The notes under the pieces: model-generated | Databases searched by the model: none | Seen by the model: the letters and a program-made list of their open reading frames with translations, nothing else | What the model was told of the DNA's origin: nothing | Assembly: GCA_965206445.1 (NCBI GenBank) | Contig: CBDBJR010000002.1 | Coordinates: 2,790,001 to 2,854,000, forward strand | DNA from: CBDBJR01 sp965206445 | Lineage (GTDB): Bacteria; Pseudomonadota; Gammaproteobacteria; Arenicellales; Poriferihabitantaceae | Reading direction: 5' to 3' | DNA length: 64,000 nucleotides | Position numbers and translations under genes: made by a program | Part shown: piece by piece, positions 50,831 through 60,239 of the stretch | Layout of the letters: each line of letters opens with the position of its first letter | Position numbering within the stretch: the first letter of the stretch is position 1

Positions 50831-51676
50831 TTATATTGTCTTGCGATTGAGGAAAAAAATCAATGCCACCAGCAGCATCGAAACGGCCAGCAACGCCGTC
50901 GAGATCGCATTGATTTCCGGCGTCACCGCGCGGCGTATCTGCCCCAGCATGTAGGTCGGCAGCGTGTCCTGCCCGGCGGATTTGACAAACTCGGTAATGA
51001 CCACATCATCGAGCGAGATCACAAATGCCAGCATCCCCCCCGCCAGTATCCCCGGCCACATCAGCGGCAGCGTAACGTAACGGAAGCTGCGCCACGGGGG
51101 GGCATACAAATCGGCCGCCGCCGTTTCCAGCGCCCGGTCCATATCCTCCAGCCGGGCGCGGATGGGCAGATAGGCGAACGGAATGCAAAATGCCGTATGC
51201 GCCGCGACCAGGTAGACCAGCCCGCGGTAATCGGTGGCCTGCTTGACCACGGCAAAGCAGATCAGGAGGGCAACCGCGGTAACGATTTCCGGCACCATCA
51301 GCGGCTGATTTATCATCGCATAAATCCCGGTTTGCCCGGGGTAGGCGCGCGTGCGGGTGGTACCGAGGGCGGCCATGGTGGCCAGCACGGTGGCATACAG
51401 CGCCGCCTGGAGCGCCACGATCAACGACAGCAGCGTGGCGTCCTGCACCATGCGGTTTTGCCAGGCCGAATGGTACCAGCGCCACGAAAAACCTTCCCAT
51501 AAAGCCACCGATGAGCCCGAATTGAACGAATATCCCACCAGCGCCAGAATCGGCGCATACAGCAGCACGAAACACCCCAGCGCGATCAAGTGGAAGCCGG
51601 GCAGCCGGCGGACCGAAAACCCCGCCGCGGCCCCGGCGGTCTTACCGCTGATGATGGATAATCGATTTTTGCGCAT
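50831..51676 (-). CDS. potC: Spermidine/putrescine ABC permease PotC
   Basis: A 281-residue permease with six membrane segments. The ABC-permease EAA region reads ETAAADLYAPPWRSFRYVTL, the site that contacts PotA. The start overlaps potB by about 35 bp. Later segment VISLDDVVITEFVKSAG is typical of PotC. Confidence 0.9.
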   Translation of the reverse strand: MRKNRLSIISGKTAGAAAGFSVRRLPGFHLIALGCFVLLYAPILALVGYSFNSGSSVALWEGFSWRWYHSAWQNRMVQDATLLSLIVALQAALYATVLATMAALGTTRTRAYPGQTGIYAMINQPLMVPEIVTAVALLICFAVVKQATDYRGLVYLVAAHTAFCIPFAYLPIRARLEDMDRALETAAADLYAPPWRSFRYVTLPLMWPGILAGGMLAFVISLDDVVITEFVKSAGQDTLPTYMLGQIRRAVTPEINAISTALLAVSMLLVALIFFLNRKTI

Positions 51677-52583
51677 TTTTTACGTACACCAGCAAGGCCA
51701 GCATGACAATCAGCAGCAGCGCGATCGACAGCGCCGCCCCGAGCGGCCAGTTGCGGCCCTGACCGAATTGCAGCTCTATCAGATTCCCCAGCATCATGTT
51801 CTTGCCGCCGCCCAGCACCCGTGGCGTGACAAAAGCGCCCAAAGAGGGAATAAAAACCAGAATCGAACCGGCAATCACCCCCGGCTTCACCAACGGCAGA
51901 ATAATCCGGCGCAGCACCCGCAGCCGGGTCGCGTACAGGTCGTAGCTCGCCTCTACCAGCCTGAAGTCGAGCTTTTCCATCGAGCTGTACAGCGGCAGAA
52001 TCATCAGCGGCAGATACACATAGGTCATGCCCAGCATGATGGCAAAATCGGTGTACAGCATTTGAATCGGGCTGTCGATCAGGCCGCCATCGAGCAGCAG
52101 ATTGTTGATGATGCCGCGGTTGCGAATGAATTCCATCACCGCCACGGTGCGGATCAGCAGATTGGTCCAAAACGGGATGGTCACGAGGAACAGCCATAAA
52201 TTTCGCTGCCGCTGCGGCCGGGTGGCAATGAACCAGGCGGTGGGAAAGCCAATCACCAGCGCCGCTATCGTGGTCATCGCCGACAGCTTCACTGAGCGCC
52301 AGAAAATGGCGACGTGCGCATTGGCCAGCGACACGGTATCGTCAAAAATATCCCGGTATAAAAATACCTTGAACCACCCTTGCAGCGACCATCCGTATTC
52401 TACGCCGCCATAATTTGCGGGCACCAGAAAAGAATACAACAGCATCACGAGCAATGGCCCGGAGGCGGCGAAAAACAACACCACCAGCGCCGGCAGGCAC
52501 AGCAGCCAATTGCTTTTAATCTCCCGGCGCCGTGCCAGGCGCTCGTAAATCGACATGGGCTGTGGGGGATCGGCTGCGGCCAT
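51642..52583 (-). CDS. potB: Spermidine/putrescine ABC permease PotB
   Basis: A 313-residue permease partner of PotC with six helices. EAA-type loop VEASYDLYATRLRVLRRIIL and the following SLGAFVTPRVLGGGKNMMLG are characteristic. The start at 52583 leaves 4 bp to potA; an internal ATG at 52556 is also possible. Confidence 0.9.
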   Translation of the reverse strand: MAAADPPQPMSIYERLARRREIKSNWLLCLPALVVLFFAASGPLLVMLLYSFLVPANYGGVEYGWSLQGWFKVFLYRDIFDDTVSLANAHVAIFWRSVKLSAMTTIAALVIGFPTAWFIATRPQRQRNLWLFLVTIPFWTNLLIRTVAVMEFIRNRGIINNLLLDGGLIDSPIQMLYTDFAIMLGMTYVYLPLMILPLYSSMEKLDFRLVEASYDLYATRLRVLRRIILPLVKPGVIAGSILVFIPSLGAFVTPRVLGGGKNMMLGNLIELQFGQGRNWPLGAALSIALLLIVMLALLVYVKNAQKSIIHHQR

Positions 52584-52587
52584 CGCT

Positions 52588-53682
52588 TTAATCGTGCAAT
52601 ATCTGTGCCGAACCGGGATGAATCAGGATGCCGACCGTCTGGCCGGCTTGCCACCGGCGCCGCTCGGTGCCGACATTTTGCATCCTGACGATGAATTCCT
52701 GCTGCCCGGGCAGCGTGACGTGATAGTGGGTATCGGTGCCGGAATAGACGATATTGGCGACCACGCCCTGCAAATCGGCAGCGCCCACATCGTCGGTCAA
52801 CGTCGCCTGCTCCGGGCGCACGGCAATGTGGACCTCGCCCGCACTGCCCGCTTCAACCTGCGCCGCTGCGACCGTCTTGCCGGACGGCAATTGCAGCCAG
52901 GATCGGTCGCTGCCGGATTCCAGCAGTTGCGCCGTGAGAAAATTCGTATCGCCGATGAAGTCGGCGACAAACCGCATCGCCGGTCGATCATAGATATCGT
53001 TTGGGGAGCCAACCTGCAATATGCGCCCGTTGTCCATCACCGCCAGCCGATCCGACATCACCAGCGCCTCTTCCTGGTCATGGGTGACAAAGATAAACGT
53101 GATGCCGGTATCGTGCTGCAAGCGCTTTAATTCAATCTGCATGTCTTTGCGCAGCTTGTAGTCCAACGCGGACAACGGCTCATCCAGCAGCAAGACTTTC
53201 GGCTGCGGCGCCAGCGCCCTGGCCAGCGCCACCCGCTGCTGCTGCCCGCCGGAGATCTGATCGGTGCGCCGATTGCGCAGTGATTCCATCTGCACCAGCT
53301 GCAGCATTTTCGTCACCGTGTTGTCGATCTCGTCGGCCGGCTTATCCTGCATCGCCAGTCCGAAGCCGATATTGGCCGCCACCGTCATGTGCGGAAACAG
53401 CGCATAGCTTTGGAAAACGGTGTTTACCGGCCGACGGTAGGGCGGCAGGCTGGAAATTTCTTCGCCCTGCAGCAGGATGCTGCCGCTGCTCGGGTGCTCA
53501 AAACCGGCAATCAATCGCAGCAGCGTCGTCTTGCCGCAGCCGGACGGGCCGAGCAGGGTAAAAAACTCATTTTCCCGAATATCGATTGATACCCGGTCGA
53601 GCGCAATTACCCGCTCTTTGCCGTCCCCAAATACCTTGCTCAACCGGTTAATCGAGACTGCGGCAGGGTTTGGCATCGGCAT
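52588..53682 (-). CDS. potA: Spermidine/putrescine ABC ATPase PotA
   Basis: A 364-residue importer ATPase. Walker A LLGPSGCGKTTLLRLIAG, signature SGGQQQRVALARAL, Walker B VLLLDEPLSALD and switch VTHDQEEAL are complete, followed by a C-terminal OB-like (TOBE) domain. First gene of the potABCD unit. Confidence 0.93.
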   Translation of the reverse strand: MPMPNPAAVSINRLSKVFGDGKERVIALDRVSIDIRENEFFTLLGPSGCGKTTLLRLIAGFEHPSSGSILLQGEEISSLPPYRRPVNTVFQSYALFPHMTVAANIGFGLAMQDKPADEIDNTVTKMLQLVQMESLRNRRTDQISGGQQQRVALARALAPQPKVLLLDEPLSALDYKLRKDMQIELKRLQHDTGITFIFVTHDQEEALVMSDRLAVMDNGRILQVGSPNDIYDRPAMRFVADFIGDTNFLTAQLLESGSDRSWLQLPSGKTVAAAQVEAGSAGEVHIAVRPEQATLTDDVGAADLQGVVANIVYSGTDTHYHVTLPGQQEFIVRMQNVGTERRRWQAGQTVGILIHPGSAQILHD

Positions 53683-53716
53683 TCAGCGGCGGTTGGTGCG
53701 GGATAGCGGTCGCATT

Positions 53717-54628
53717 TTAACCCCGCGGATGATGCTGCGCGTGCAGTTTTTGCAGCCGCGCCTGTGCAACGTGCGTATAGATTTGCGTAGTAGACAAATT
53801 CGCATGCCCCAACAACATTTGTACGCTGCGCAAGTCCGCGCCGTGATTCAGCAAATGGGTGGCGAAGGCATGCCGCAGCGTATGCGGTGATAAACCGGCA
53901 TCGACGCCCGCAATCTGCGCGTAGCGTTTTATATTCTGCCAAAACGCCTGCCGCGACATGCAGCGGCGTTGTCCGGTGATAAACAGGCCGTCGCTTTGCC
54001 CGCCCGCCAACAGCTCCAGCCGGGCCGAAGATTGGTATTTATCCAGCCAGTATACCGCCTGTTCCCCCAGCGGCACCAGGCGCTGCTTGCCGCCCTTGCC
54101 GCTCACCAGACAAATGCCGGCCTGCAGATCGACCTGCTGCAGCTGCAAATTGACCAGCTCGCTGACGCGCAGCCCGGCCGCATACAACGTTTCAAGCATC
54201 GCGCGGTCGCGCAGCCCGGACGGTCGGGTGCAGTCGGGCGCGCAAATCAGTCGCTCGACCTCCGGCTCGGCAATCGCTTTGGGCAAAACCCGGCCGATTG
54301 GCGGCGCAGTTGCCTGCCAGCAAGGGTCGGAATCCAGCCAGTTTTCCGCCACCGCATAGCCGTAAAACCGCTTCAGCGTGGACAGGGAGCGGCCGGCGGT
54401 ACGGTTGGAGTCGGCATCTGCGCGGGCAATCAGGTACGCCTTTATCTGCCGGCGGGTGGCTTGCAGCAGCGCGGTCGCCCGGGCGCGCATCCAGGCCTCG
54501 AAATGATGCAGGTCGCTGCGATACGCGCGGATGGTGTTGTCGCTCAGCCCTGACTCCAGCCAGAGTGCCTGCAAAAAAGCATCGATGCAGCGTTGATTTT
54601 CACCGCTAACCGAGGCCTTCACCGACAC
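53717..54628 (-). CDS. xerD: Tyrosine recombinase XerD
   Basis: Site-specific recombinase resolving chromosome dimers at dif. N-terminal SAM-like domain starts FLQALWLESGLSDNTIRAYR; catalytic residues are seen in LYAAGLRVSELVNL (Arg), PHTLRHAFATHLL (His-x-x-Arg) and YTHVAQARL (Tyr). The SPHTLRHAFATHLLNHGADL stretch is standard. 303 residues. Its start overlaps the following upstream gene by about 20 bp. XerC is not in the window. Confidence 0.91.
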   Translation of the reverse strand: MSVKASVSGENQRCIDAFLQALWLESGLSDNTIRAYRSDLHHFEAWMRARATALLQATRRQIKAYLIARADADSNRTAGRSLSTLKRFYGYAVAENWLDSDPCWQATAPPIGRVLPKAIAEPEVERLICAPDCTRPSGLRDRAMLETLYAAGLRVSELVNLQLQQVDLQAGICLVSGKGGKQRLVPLGEQAVYWLDKYQSSARLELLAGGQSDGLFITGQRRCMSRQAFWQNIKRYAQIAGVDAGLSPHTLRHAFATHLLNHGADLRSVQMLLGHANLSTTQIYTHVAQARLQKLHAQHHPRG

Positions 54629-56498
54629 GCTTCCCCGGTTTCGGTTTCGGTTTCGATTGCTGCAGCAAAAGCTGCTGCAACTTTTGCTTCAAAACGGTCT
54701 TGCGCCTTTCTCCGGTGGCGCGCGCCAGCAGGTCCGCAAACAGATTTTTTGCATCATCGAATAAATTCGCCTGCACCAGCGATTCCGCCGCCTTGAACCG
54801 GGCCGCCTCGCCCCATTGGTCGAAGCCGTTGTCTTTTTGCAGGGCCGAATACAAAAAATAATCAGCCGCCTGCACGTAGTGCCCAATCCCGAAATACGAC
54901 TCGCCGATCCAGTACGCGATTTCTCTGCGATAGCGGGCGGAATCGGACATGCGGTTGATGCGCAGCAGCAGCGGCAATGCCACTGCATGCTGCTCCACCG
55001 CCTGCAGGTCGAACACCAGCTGCAGCACTTGATCGGTTTGCTCCGGCAGCAGTTGGTCGAAGGCATCCAGCCATTCGGTCAGGCGGTGTTCGCCCGGCTG
55101 ATACCGCCCGGCAATAATCGCGATGCGCGCCGAATGCAGCAGCCAATCAATGCGATCGATATCCGGCGGCAACTGCAGCAGGTTTTCATTGGCATCGGCC
55201 GCCAATTGAATATCGCCCCGCTCTAAAGCATGGTTGGCCAGCCGCAGCCCGACCCGGCCGCTCAGCGCCAGCGACCCCAGTGCCGAACCCGGGCGGAACA
55301 CCTGCGCGATCAAATCGGTGCGCTTCAAATCGATCAATATATCGACAAACGCATCCCGCGCCGACTGCCGCACCGATTTCTGCTGCGCCGCCTGCGCAAT
55401 ATAGGCGTACAAACAGCGCTTGATGACGGTCGCGCCGGCCTTGACCCGATGGGCATATTCCAGCCATTTTGCCTCCTCGCCGACCAGCAGACCGGCGCGG
55501 TTGCCCTGCTCCAACGCAACCGCTCGATAGGTTTGCAGCAACGACTGCACATCAAAATCCGGCAGCACGCGGCTCAGCAGCGTAGAACCCGGGCCGTCGA
55601 GCGACAGATACTCTTCCAGCAGGTCTACCTGGGGATAGCGTTTATTCGCCTGTCGATGCGCGGCCAGCAAGATCGCCAACAGCGGTTTTTTCAGCCCTTG
55701 ATCGGTATTTCGGGCATAAAAATCGAGCCCCTGCTCAATCACCGCAGCCGCGTCCAGTGAGCCATTTTGCAGCCGCGCATACAAGCGTAGCAGCTTTGCC
55801 GGCGGGGTATCCAGCGGCGCCAGCAGGTTCACCGCCGCATCCGCCTGATTCAGCCGCAGATGGATGCGCGCATTGAGCAACAACCAGTCCGGCTCCTGCG
55901 AACGATAGTCGTGCTGAAACTGCCGCATGGCCGCCTGCGCCGCGACGATGTTATCGTCCGCCAGATAGCTTTCCACCACGCGCTGCCGCAAGCGCCGATG
56001 ATGCTGCTCGTCCGCCTCGGCTGCCAGCAGCGCGGCGCGCAATAAGCTGCGCGCGTGGGCGCCCTGATTGAGTGCGATTAAGGCCTCGATCCGATACAGC
56101 TCAGCCGGATTGCGAATGGTCGCCGGGAACCAGGTCGGGATCTTTTCCGTCCGCTCCTGCAGCGCCTGCCACTTGCCCTGAACCCGATAGAGCTGCCACA
56201 GCTGCCGCTGCCAGTTCACCCAGATTTCACTGGGTGTTTCCGGCGGTCCGCGGGTTTCCAGAATGGTTTCCGACAAGGCCAGCACATTGGCTTTGATCAG
56301 CGTACGCACCCGCTCGAGCTCAGCGGCATAATCCGCTTGCGCGATATCGAGCTCACCGGCACGCAGGTCGGTCGGCGGTGCATCGGCAATCACCTGCGCA
56401 TTGCCCGCGCCCGCAAAACAACTGCCGAGCACACCGGCGAAGAAGACCAGGTGGGCGCATGCCCGACTCACCGGTGGGGGTTTTTTGAGGCTGTTCAC
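54606..56498 (-). CDS. Exported TPR-like protein of unknown function
   Basis: A 630-residue exported protein. The N-terminus has a signal-like stretch (AHLVFFAGVLGSCFAGAGNA). The rest is almost all helical with degenerate tetratricopeptide-like repeats rich in Leu/Ala (for example LYRIEALIALNQGAHARSLL, AYWIGESYFGIGHYVQAADY). The C-terminus is basic and Lys/Pro-rich (KPKPKPGKR). It may scaffold envelope assembly; no specific function is recognised. Overlaps xerD. Confidence 0.7.
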   Translation of the reverse strand: MNSLKKPPPVSRACAHLVFFAGVLGSCFAGAGNAQVIADAPPTDLRAGELDIAQADYAAELERVRTLIKANVLALSETILETRGPPETPSEIWVNWQRQLWQLYRVQGKWQALQERTEKIPTWFPATIRNPAELYRIEALIALNQGAHARSLLRAALLAAEADEQHHRRLRQRVVESYLADDNIVAAQAAMRQFQHDYRSQEPDWLLLNARIHLRLNQADAAVNLLAPLDTPPAKLLRLYARLQNGSLDAAAVIEQGLDFYARNTDQGLKKPLLAILLAAHRQANKRYPQVDLLEEYLSLDGPGSTLLSRVLPDFDVQSLLQTYRAVALEQGNRAGLLVGEEAKWLEYAHRVKAGATVIKRCLYAYIAQAAQQKSVRQSARDAFVDILIDLKRTDLIAQVFRPGSALGSLALSGRVGLRLANHALERGDIQLAADANENLLQLPPDIDRIDWLLHSARIAIIAGRYQPGEHRLTEWLDAFDQLLPEQTDQVLQLVFDLQAVEQHAVALPLLLRINRMSDSARYRREIAYWIGESYFGIGHYVQAADYFLYSALQKDNGFDQWGEAARFKAAESLVQANLFDDAKNLFADLLARATGERRKTVLKQKLQQLLLQQSKPKPKPGKRVGEGLG

Positions 56499-56530
56499 CG
56501 CATAGCCGGATAATTGGTGAACGACGCCGG

Positions 56531-56881
56531 TCAGCGGCGGATTTTTTCCTTAATCCGGGCCGATTTACCGGATCGATCTCGGAGGTAATAGAGCTTGGCG
56601 CGCCGTACGTCGCCATGCCGGACAACCCGGATTTCGGCAATCAAGGGGCTGTGCGTCTGAAAAACGCGCTCGACCCCTTCGCCGCTGGTGACTTTCCGCA
56701 CCGTGAAAGACGAGTTTAACCCGCGATTTTTTTTCGCCAGCACCACGCCTTCATAGGCCTGCAACCGCTCACGCTCGCCTTCTTTTACCCGCACCTGGAC
56801 TCTGACCGTATCCCCGGGGCTGAATGCAGGCAAATCGGGCTTCAGTTGCTCCGCTTCCAGTTGTTCAATTATCTTGCTCAT
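56531..56881 (-). CDS. rplS: 50S ribosomal protein L19
   Basis: L19, 116 residues, with FSPGDTVRVQVRVKEGERER and YEGVVLAKKNRGLNSSFTVR. Last gene of the rpsP-rimM-trmD-rplS operon; overlaps trmD by 17 bp. Confidence 0.97.
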   Translation of the reverse strand: MSKIIEQLEAEQLKPDLPAFSPGDTVRVQVRVKEGERERLQAYEGVVLAKKNRGLNSSFTVRKVTSGEGVERVFQTHSPLIAEIRVVRHGDVRRAKLYYLRDRSGKSARIKEKIRR

Positions 56882-57614
56882 TGTATTGCTTCGCGTCTAA
56901 CGCCTTCAGTAGTTTGATTTGTTCATCGTCCAGCTCGAGACGGTCAAGTAAATCCGGCCGTCGTCGTCTGGTTCGCCGCAAGGCCTGCTGCAAACGCCAC
57001 AGGCGAATCTGCTCATGGTTGCCGCCAAGCAACACCGGCGGCACCGCTTTGCCTTCGAATACCGCCGGGCGGGTAAAGTGCGGGTGATCCAACAACCCGC
57101 TGGAAAAGCTGTCCCGCAGCACGGATTCGCTGTTGCCCAACACACCGGGCAATAATCTGGCGAGGCCTTCGATCAACACCATCGCCGCCAACTCACCCCC
57201 GGCCAGCACATAGTCGCCGATGGAGATTTCCAGATCCACCCGGCTTTGCAGTATGCGCTCATCAATGCCCCGATACCGACCGGCCAGCAAAACCAGCGCT
57301 GGGCTGGCAGACAGCCGCTCGAGATAATGCTGATCGAGCCGCTCGCCCTGGGGGCTGAGATAAATCACCGGCCCCGGATTATACTGCTTAACGAAATCAA
57401 TGCACACCGCCATCGGCTGCGGCAGCATTAACATACCCGGCCCGCCGCCGTAAGGCCGGCTATCGACCGTACGATGGCGGTCGTCGACGAAATCCCGCGG
57501 ATTGTAGGTCTCGACCGCCAACTGCGCGTTGTCTATCGCCCGCCGACAAGTACCGTAGTCGATAAACGCGTCAAACATCGGCGGAAACAGCGTAATAACC
57601 CCAATCTTCACCAC
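56865..57614 (-). CDS. trmD: tRNA (guanine37-N1)-methyltransferase
   Basis: TrmD makes m1G37, preventing frameshifts. Trefoil-knot SPOUT enzyme, 249 residues: LFPPMFDAFIDYGTCRRAI, GGGPGMLMLPQPM and LAGRYRGIDERI with ISIGDYVLAGGELAAMVLI. Standard position between rimM and rplS. Confidence 0.96.
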   Translation of the reverse strand: MVKIGVITLFPPMFDAFIDYGTCRRAIDNAQLAVETYNPRDFVDDRHRTVDSRPYGGGPGMLMLPQPMAVCIDFVKQYNPGPVIYLSPQGERLDQHYLERLSASPALVLLAGRYRGIDERILQSRVDLEISIGDYVLAGGELAAMVLIEGLARLLPGVLGNSESVLRDSFSSGLLDHPHFTRPAVFEGKAVPPVLLGGNHEQIRLWRLQQALRRTRRRRPDLLDRLELDDEQIKLLKALDAKQYNEQDN

Positions 57615-57653
57615 ACCCGCCTCGTCGCCTGCCGGACAGCCGACCGCAGTCGG

Positions 57654-58196
57654 CTAAAACGTTTCATCCCAGTCCACAACCAGCCGGTGGCGTTCAGGGT
57701 GAACTGCGACCACGGTCTGCGGGCTCCAGGGGATTAACCGCTGCTGCTGCTCGACACACACCCGCATCACATCATTCGCCCCGGTTTCCAGCATTTCCAC
57801 CAGCGTCCCCAGCCGCACGTCTTCGGTATTGAACACCTCGAGCCCGATCAAATCAGCCCAGTAATATTCGCCCGGCGCCAGCCCGGGCAGTTGCTGCCGC
57901 TCGACCGCGATTTGCAGCCCGATCACCGGTTCGGCCTGCTCCCGGGTTCGACACCCCTGCAATCGCGCCATCACCGATTTGCCCTGCAGGCGACCGTCGC
58001 TGAGCTGCCAGCGCCGGCCCGCCTCCCGGTTTGCGTCGCCTTGCTGCACAGCCTGCAACTCGTGCTCCGTCAGCAGATACCAGGACGGATACGTCAGTAT
58101 CTGTTCTATCGGACGGGTAAACGACAACAATTTCACCCACCCGCCCAGCCCGTGGTGCGCGACAACCTTGCCCAGAACCACCACCTCATGCGACAC
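57654..58196 (-). CDS. rimM: 16S rRNA processing protein RimM
   Basis: RimM assists 30S maturation with S19. Started at a GTG (58196) giving VSHEVVVLGKVVAHHGLGGW; the PRC-barrel part has EYYWADLIGLEVFNTEDVRL and a conserved-looking end IPWSPQTVVAVHPERHRLVV. About 180 residues. The frame is open to ATG 58256, but those residues do not look conserved. Confidence 0.93.
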   Translation of the reverse strand: MSHEVVVLGKVVAHHGLGGWVKLLSFTRPIEQILTYPSWYLLTEHELQAVQQGDANREAGRRWQLSDGRLQGKSVMARLQGCRTREQAEPVIGLQIAVERQQLPGLAPGEYYWADLIGLEVFNTEDVRLGTLVEMLETGANDVMRVCVEQQQRLIPWSPQTVVAVHPERHRLVVDWDETF

Positions 58197-58290
58197 GTGA
58201 CACCGCCCGGATATTACGCACCCCACCGTACCCGGATGCGCATCACCTGTTGTCAATCAACCCCGTCATCGGCCCGGAAAACGACCGCAA

Positions 58291-58548
58291 TCAGTCCGCC
58301 TGCTGTTGTTTTTTAACCTGCTTATACAGGCCCGCGACGCGCTCCGAAGGCTGCGCGCCCTGCGCCAGCCAATGCTCCATGCGCGCAGTATCCAGTTTCA
58401 GGGGTTGTTCTTTACCGGTGGCAACCGGATTGAAAAACCCGATGCGTTCGATAAAGCGCCCCTGCAAAGAACGCCGCTGATCGGCGACCAAAACAGAATA
58501 AAACGGCCGCTTTTTCGAACCGCCACGTGACAATCGTATCGTAACCAT
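58291..58548 (-). CDS. rpsP: 30S ribosomal protein S16
   Basis: S16, 85 residues, from MVTIRLSRGGSKKRPFYSVL with GRFIERIGFFNPVA. First gene of the operon rpsP-rimM-trmD-rplS. Confidence 0.97.
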   Translation of the reverse strand: MVTIRLSRGGSKKRPFYSVLVADQRRSLQGRFIERIGFFNPVATGKEQPLKLDTARMEHWLAQGAQPSERVAGLYKQVKKQQQAD

Positions 58549-58874
58549 AATTAAAAAATCCGCGCTGTAGTGCTCGCCCAGTCAAACCCGAATCAGCCTG
58601 ACGGTTGCGTGCAAGGACTCGGCTGATCGACGACCCGCAGTCGATGCCCGCCAATCTGCCCGGCCAATACCCGGCCCGGGCACAAGCTGAAAATCCGGCG
58701 ATTCTAGCACAAAAGCAACGGCGGTTGAATGCGTTTTTACCTCCGGTGACAGCGCCATGCTCAGACCAAACCAACGCGGTCGCCGCCTGGCCCCACGCCG
58801 CCGGCGCCAAACCGGCTGGGAAAAGGCATCGGCGACGGGTACAATCATCGGTTTCAGAACCTCGAGCGATAGCG
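58549..58874. other. Divergent spacer rpsP-xseA
   Basis: About 325 bp between divergent rpsP and xseA, presumably with both promoters. The xseA frame is open through it but the sequence does not look like XseA. No operator or riboswitch was recognised. Confidence 0.4.
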
Positions 58875-60218
58875 ATGACCCCCATCGCCCACCCGGCAAA
58901 ACGCATCTACTCCGTCACCCAGCTAACCGCCGAGTTGAGACGGCTGCTCGAAGCCGATTATCCCGATATCTGGGTAGAAGGCGAGATTTCCGGTCTCGCC
59001 CGGCCCGCGTCCGGACACCTGTACTTCAGCCTAAAGGAAGTCGGCAGTGTGATTCGCTGTGCATTTTTTCGCCAGCGTCAGCTCCGCGGCGGCGCCGCCC
59101 TCACAGAAGGGATGCAGGTGTTGGTCCAGGGGCAGGTGACGGTATACGAGACCCGCGGCGATATGCAGCTGATCGTCACCTACATGGAGCCGGTCGGTGA
59201 GGGTGCGCTGCGCCGGGCGTTTGAAATCCTGAAACAGAAACTGAGCGCCGAAGGCCGGTTCGACGCCCGCCACAAACGCAGTTTGCCCGCTTACCCCGAG
59301 CGCATCGGCATTATTACTTCCGATACCGGCGCGGCGCTGCAAGATATCACCTCCACGCTGGCACGGCGGCTGCCGGGCGCAGATGTGATCGTCTATCCGT
59401 CTTTGGTGCAGGGCGACAGCGCGGTGCAGCAGTTGTGCGACATGATCCGGTTGGCCGACCGGCGCCGCGAGGTCGATGTCATTATCATCGCCCGCGGCGG
59501 CGGGTCGCTGCAAGATTTGCAGGCCTTCAACGCCGAAGCGCTCTGCCGGGCAATTTTCGACCTGAGCATTCCCTGCATTTCAGGCGTCGGCCACGAGACC
59601 GACTTCACGATCTGTGATCTGGTCGCCGACCACCGCGCCGCCACGCCGACCGGTGCCGCCCAGGCCGCCGTGCCGGATGCCGCTCAATTGCGCATGCAGG
59701 TGCACGATGGCGCCGTCAAGCTGGCCAACGCAGCCCAGAGATATATTCGCAACCGCTACCAGCAGCTGGATCATGCCGGCGACAAATTGATTCATCCGGC
59801 GGATAGATTACGCCAGTATCGACAGCGGCAAACCGCGCATATTCGGAGCATTATCCATTTGGCCGGCCACCGCATCACCGCGCATCGGCTGACATTGCAA
59901 CGCCATATCGGCGACCTGACAACCGCGTCTCCGACCGTCAGGCTACAGCAGGCGACCCAGCAACTGGCGCAGCAGCGGACCCGGCTGCTGACCCGCATCG
60001 ACACCCGGTTGCAGCAATTGGGGCACACCTTGCAGCACCGGCAGGCGGCATTGCAGACCCTGCATCCGCAAAACACGCTGAACCGCGGCTTTGCCATCCT
60101 GCAAGACGCGGAACAACGCATTATCACCAGCCCGCAGCAAACCGCACCGGGGGATCGGTTGCGGGCGACCGTGGCGACCGGTCGGCTCAATCTGAGCGTC
60201 GATCACGAGGCCGGCTGA
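58875..60218 (+). CDS. xseA: Exodeoxyribonuclease VII large subunit
   Basis: XseA degrades single-stranded DNA from both ends. It starts at MTPIAHPAKRIYSVTQLTAE; the OB domain (WVEGEISGLARPASGHLYFS) is followed by the catalytic core (IGIITSDTGAALQDITSTLA, RGGGSLQDLQAFN, GVGHETDFTICDLVAD) and a long coiled coil. 447 residues. The small subunit xseB is not nearby. Confidence 0.94.
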   Translation: MTPIAHPAKRIYSVTQLTAELRRLLEADYPDIWVEGEISGLARPASGHLYFSLKEVGSVIRCAFFRQRQLRGGAALTEGMQVLVQGQVTVYETRGDMQLIVTYMEPVGEGALRRAFEILKQKLSAEGRFDARHKRSLPAYPERIGIITSDTGAALQDITSTLARRLPGADVIVYPSLVQGDSAVQQLCDMIRLADRRREVDVIIIARGGGSLQDLQAFNAEALCRAIFDLSIPCISGVGHETDFTICDLVADHRAATPTGAAQAAVPDAAQLRMQVHDGAVKLANAAQRYIRNRYQQLDHAGDKLIHPADRLRQYRQRQTAHIRSIIHLAGHRITAHRLTLQRHIGDLTTASPTVRLQQATQQLAQQRTRLLTRIDTRLQQLGHTLQHRQAALQTLHPQNTLNRGFAILQDAEQRIITSPQQTAPGDRLRATVATGRLNLSVDHEAG

Positions 60219-60239
60219 GCAGCCGATTGTCGCTCCGCC

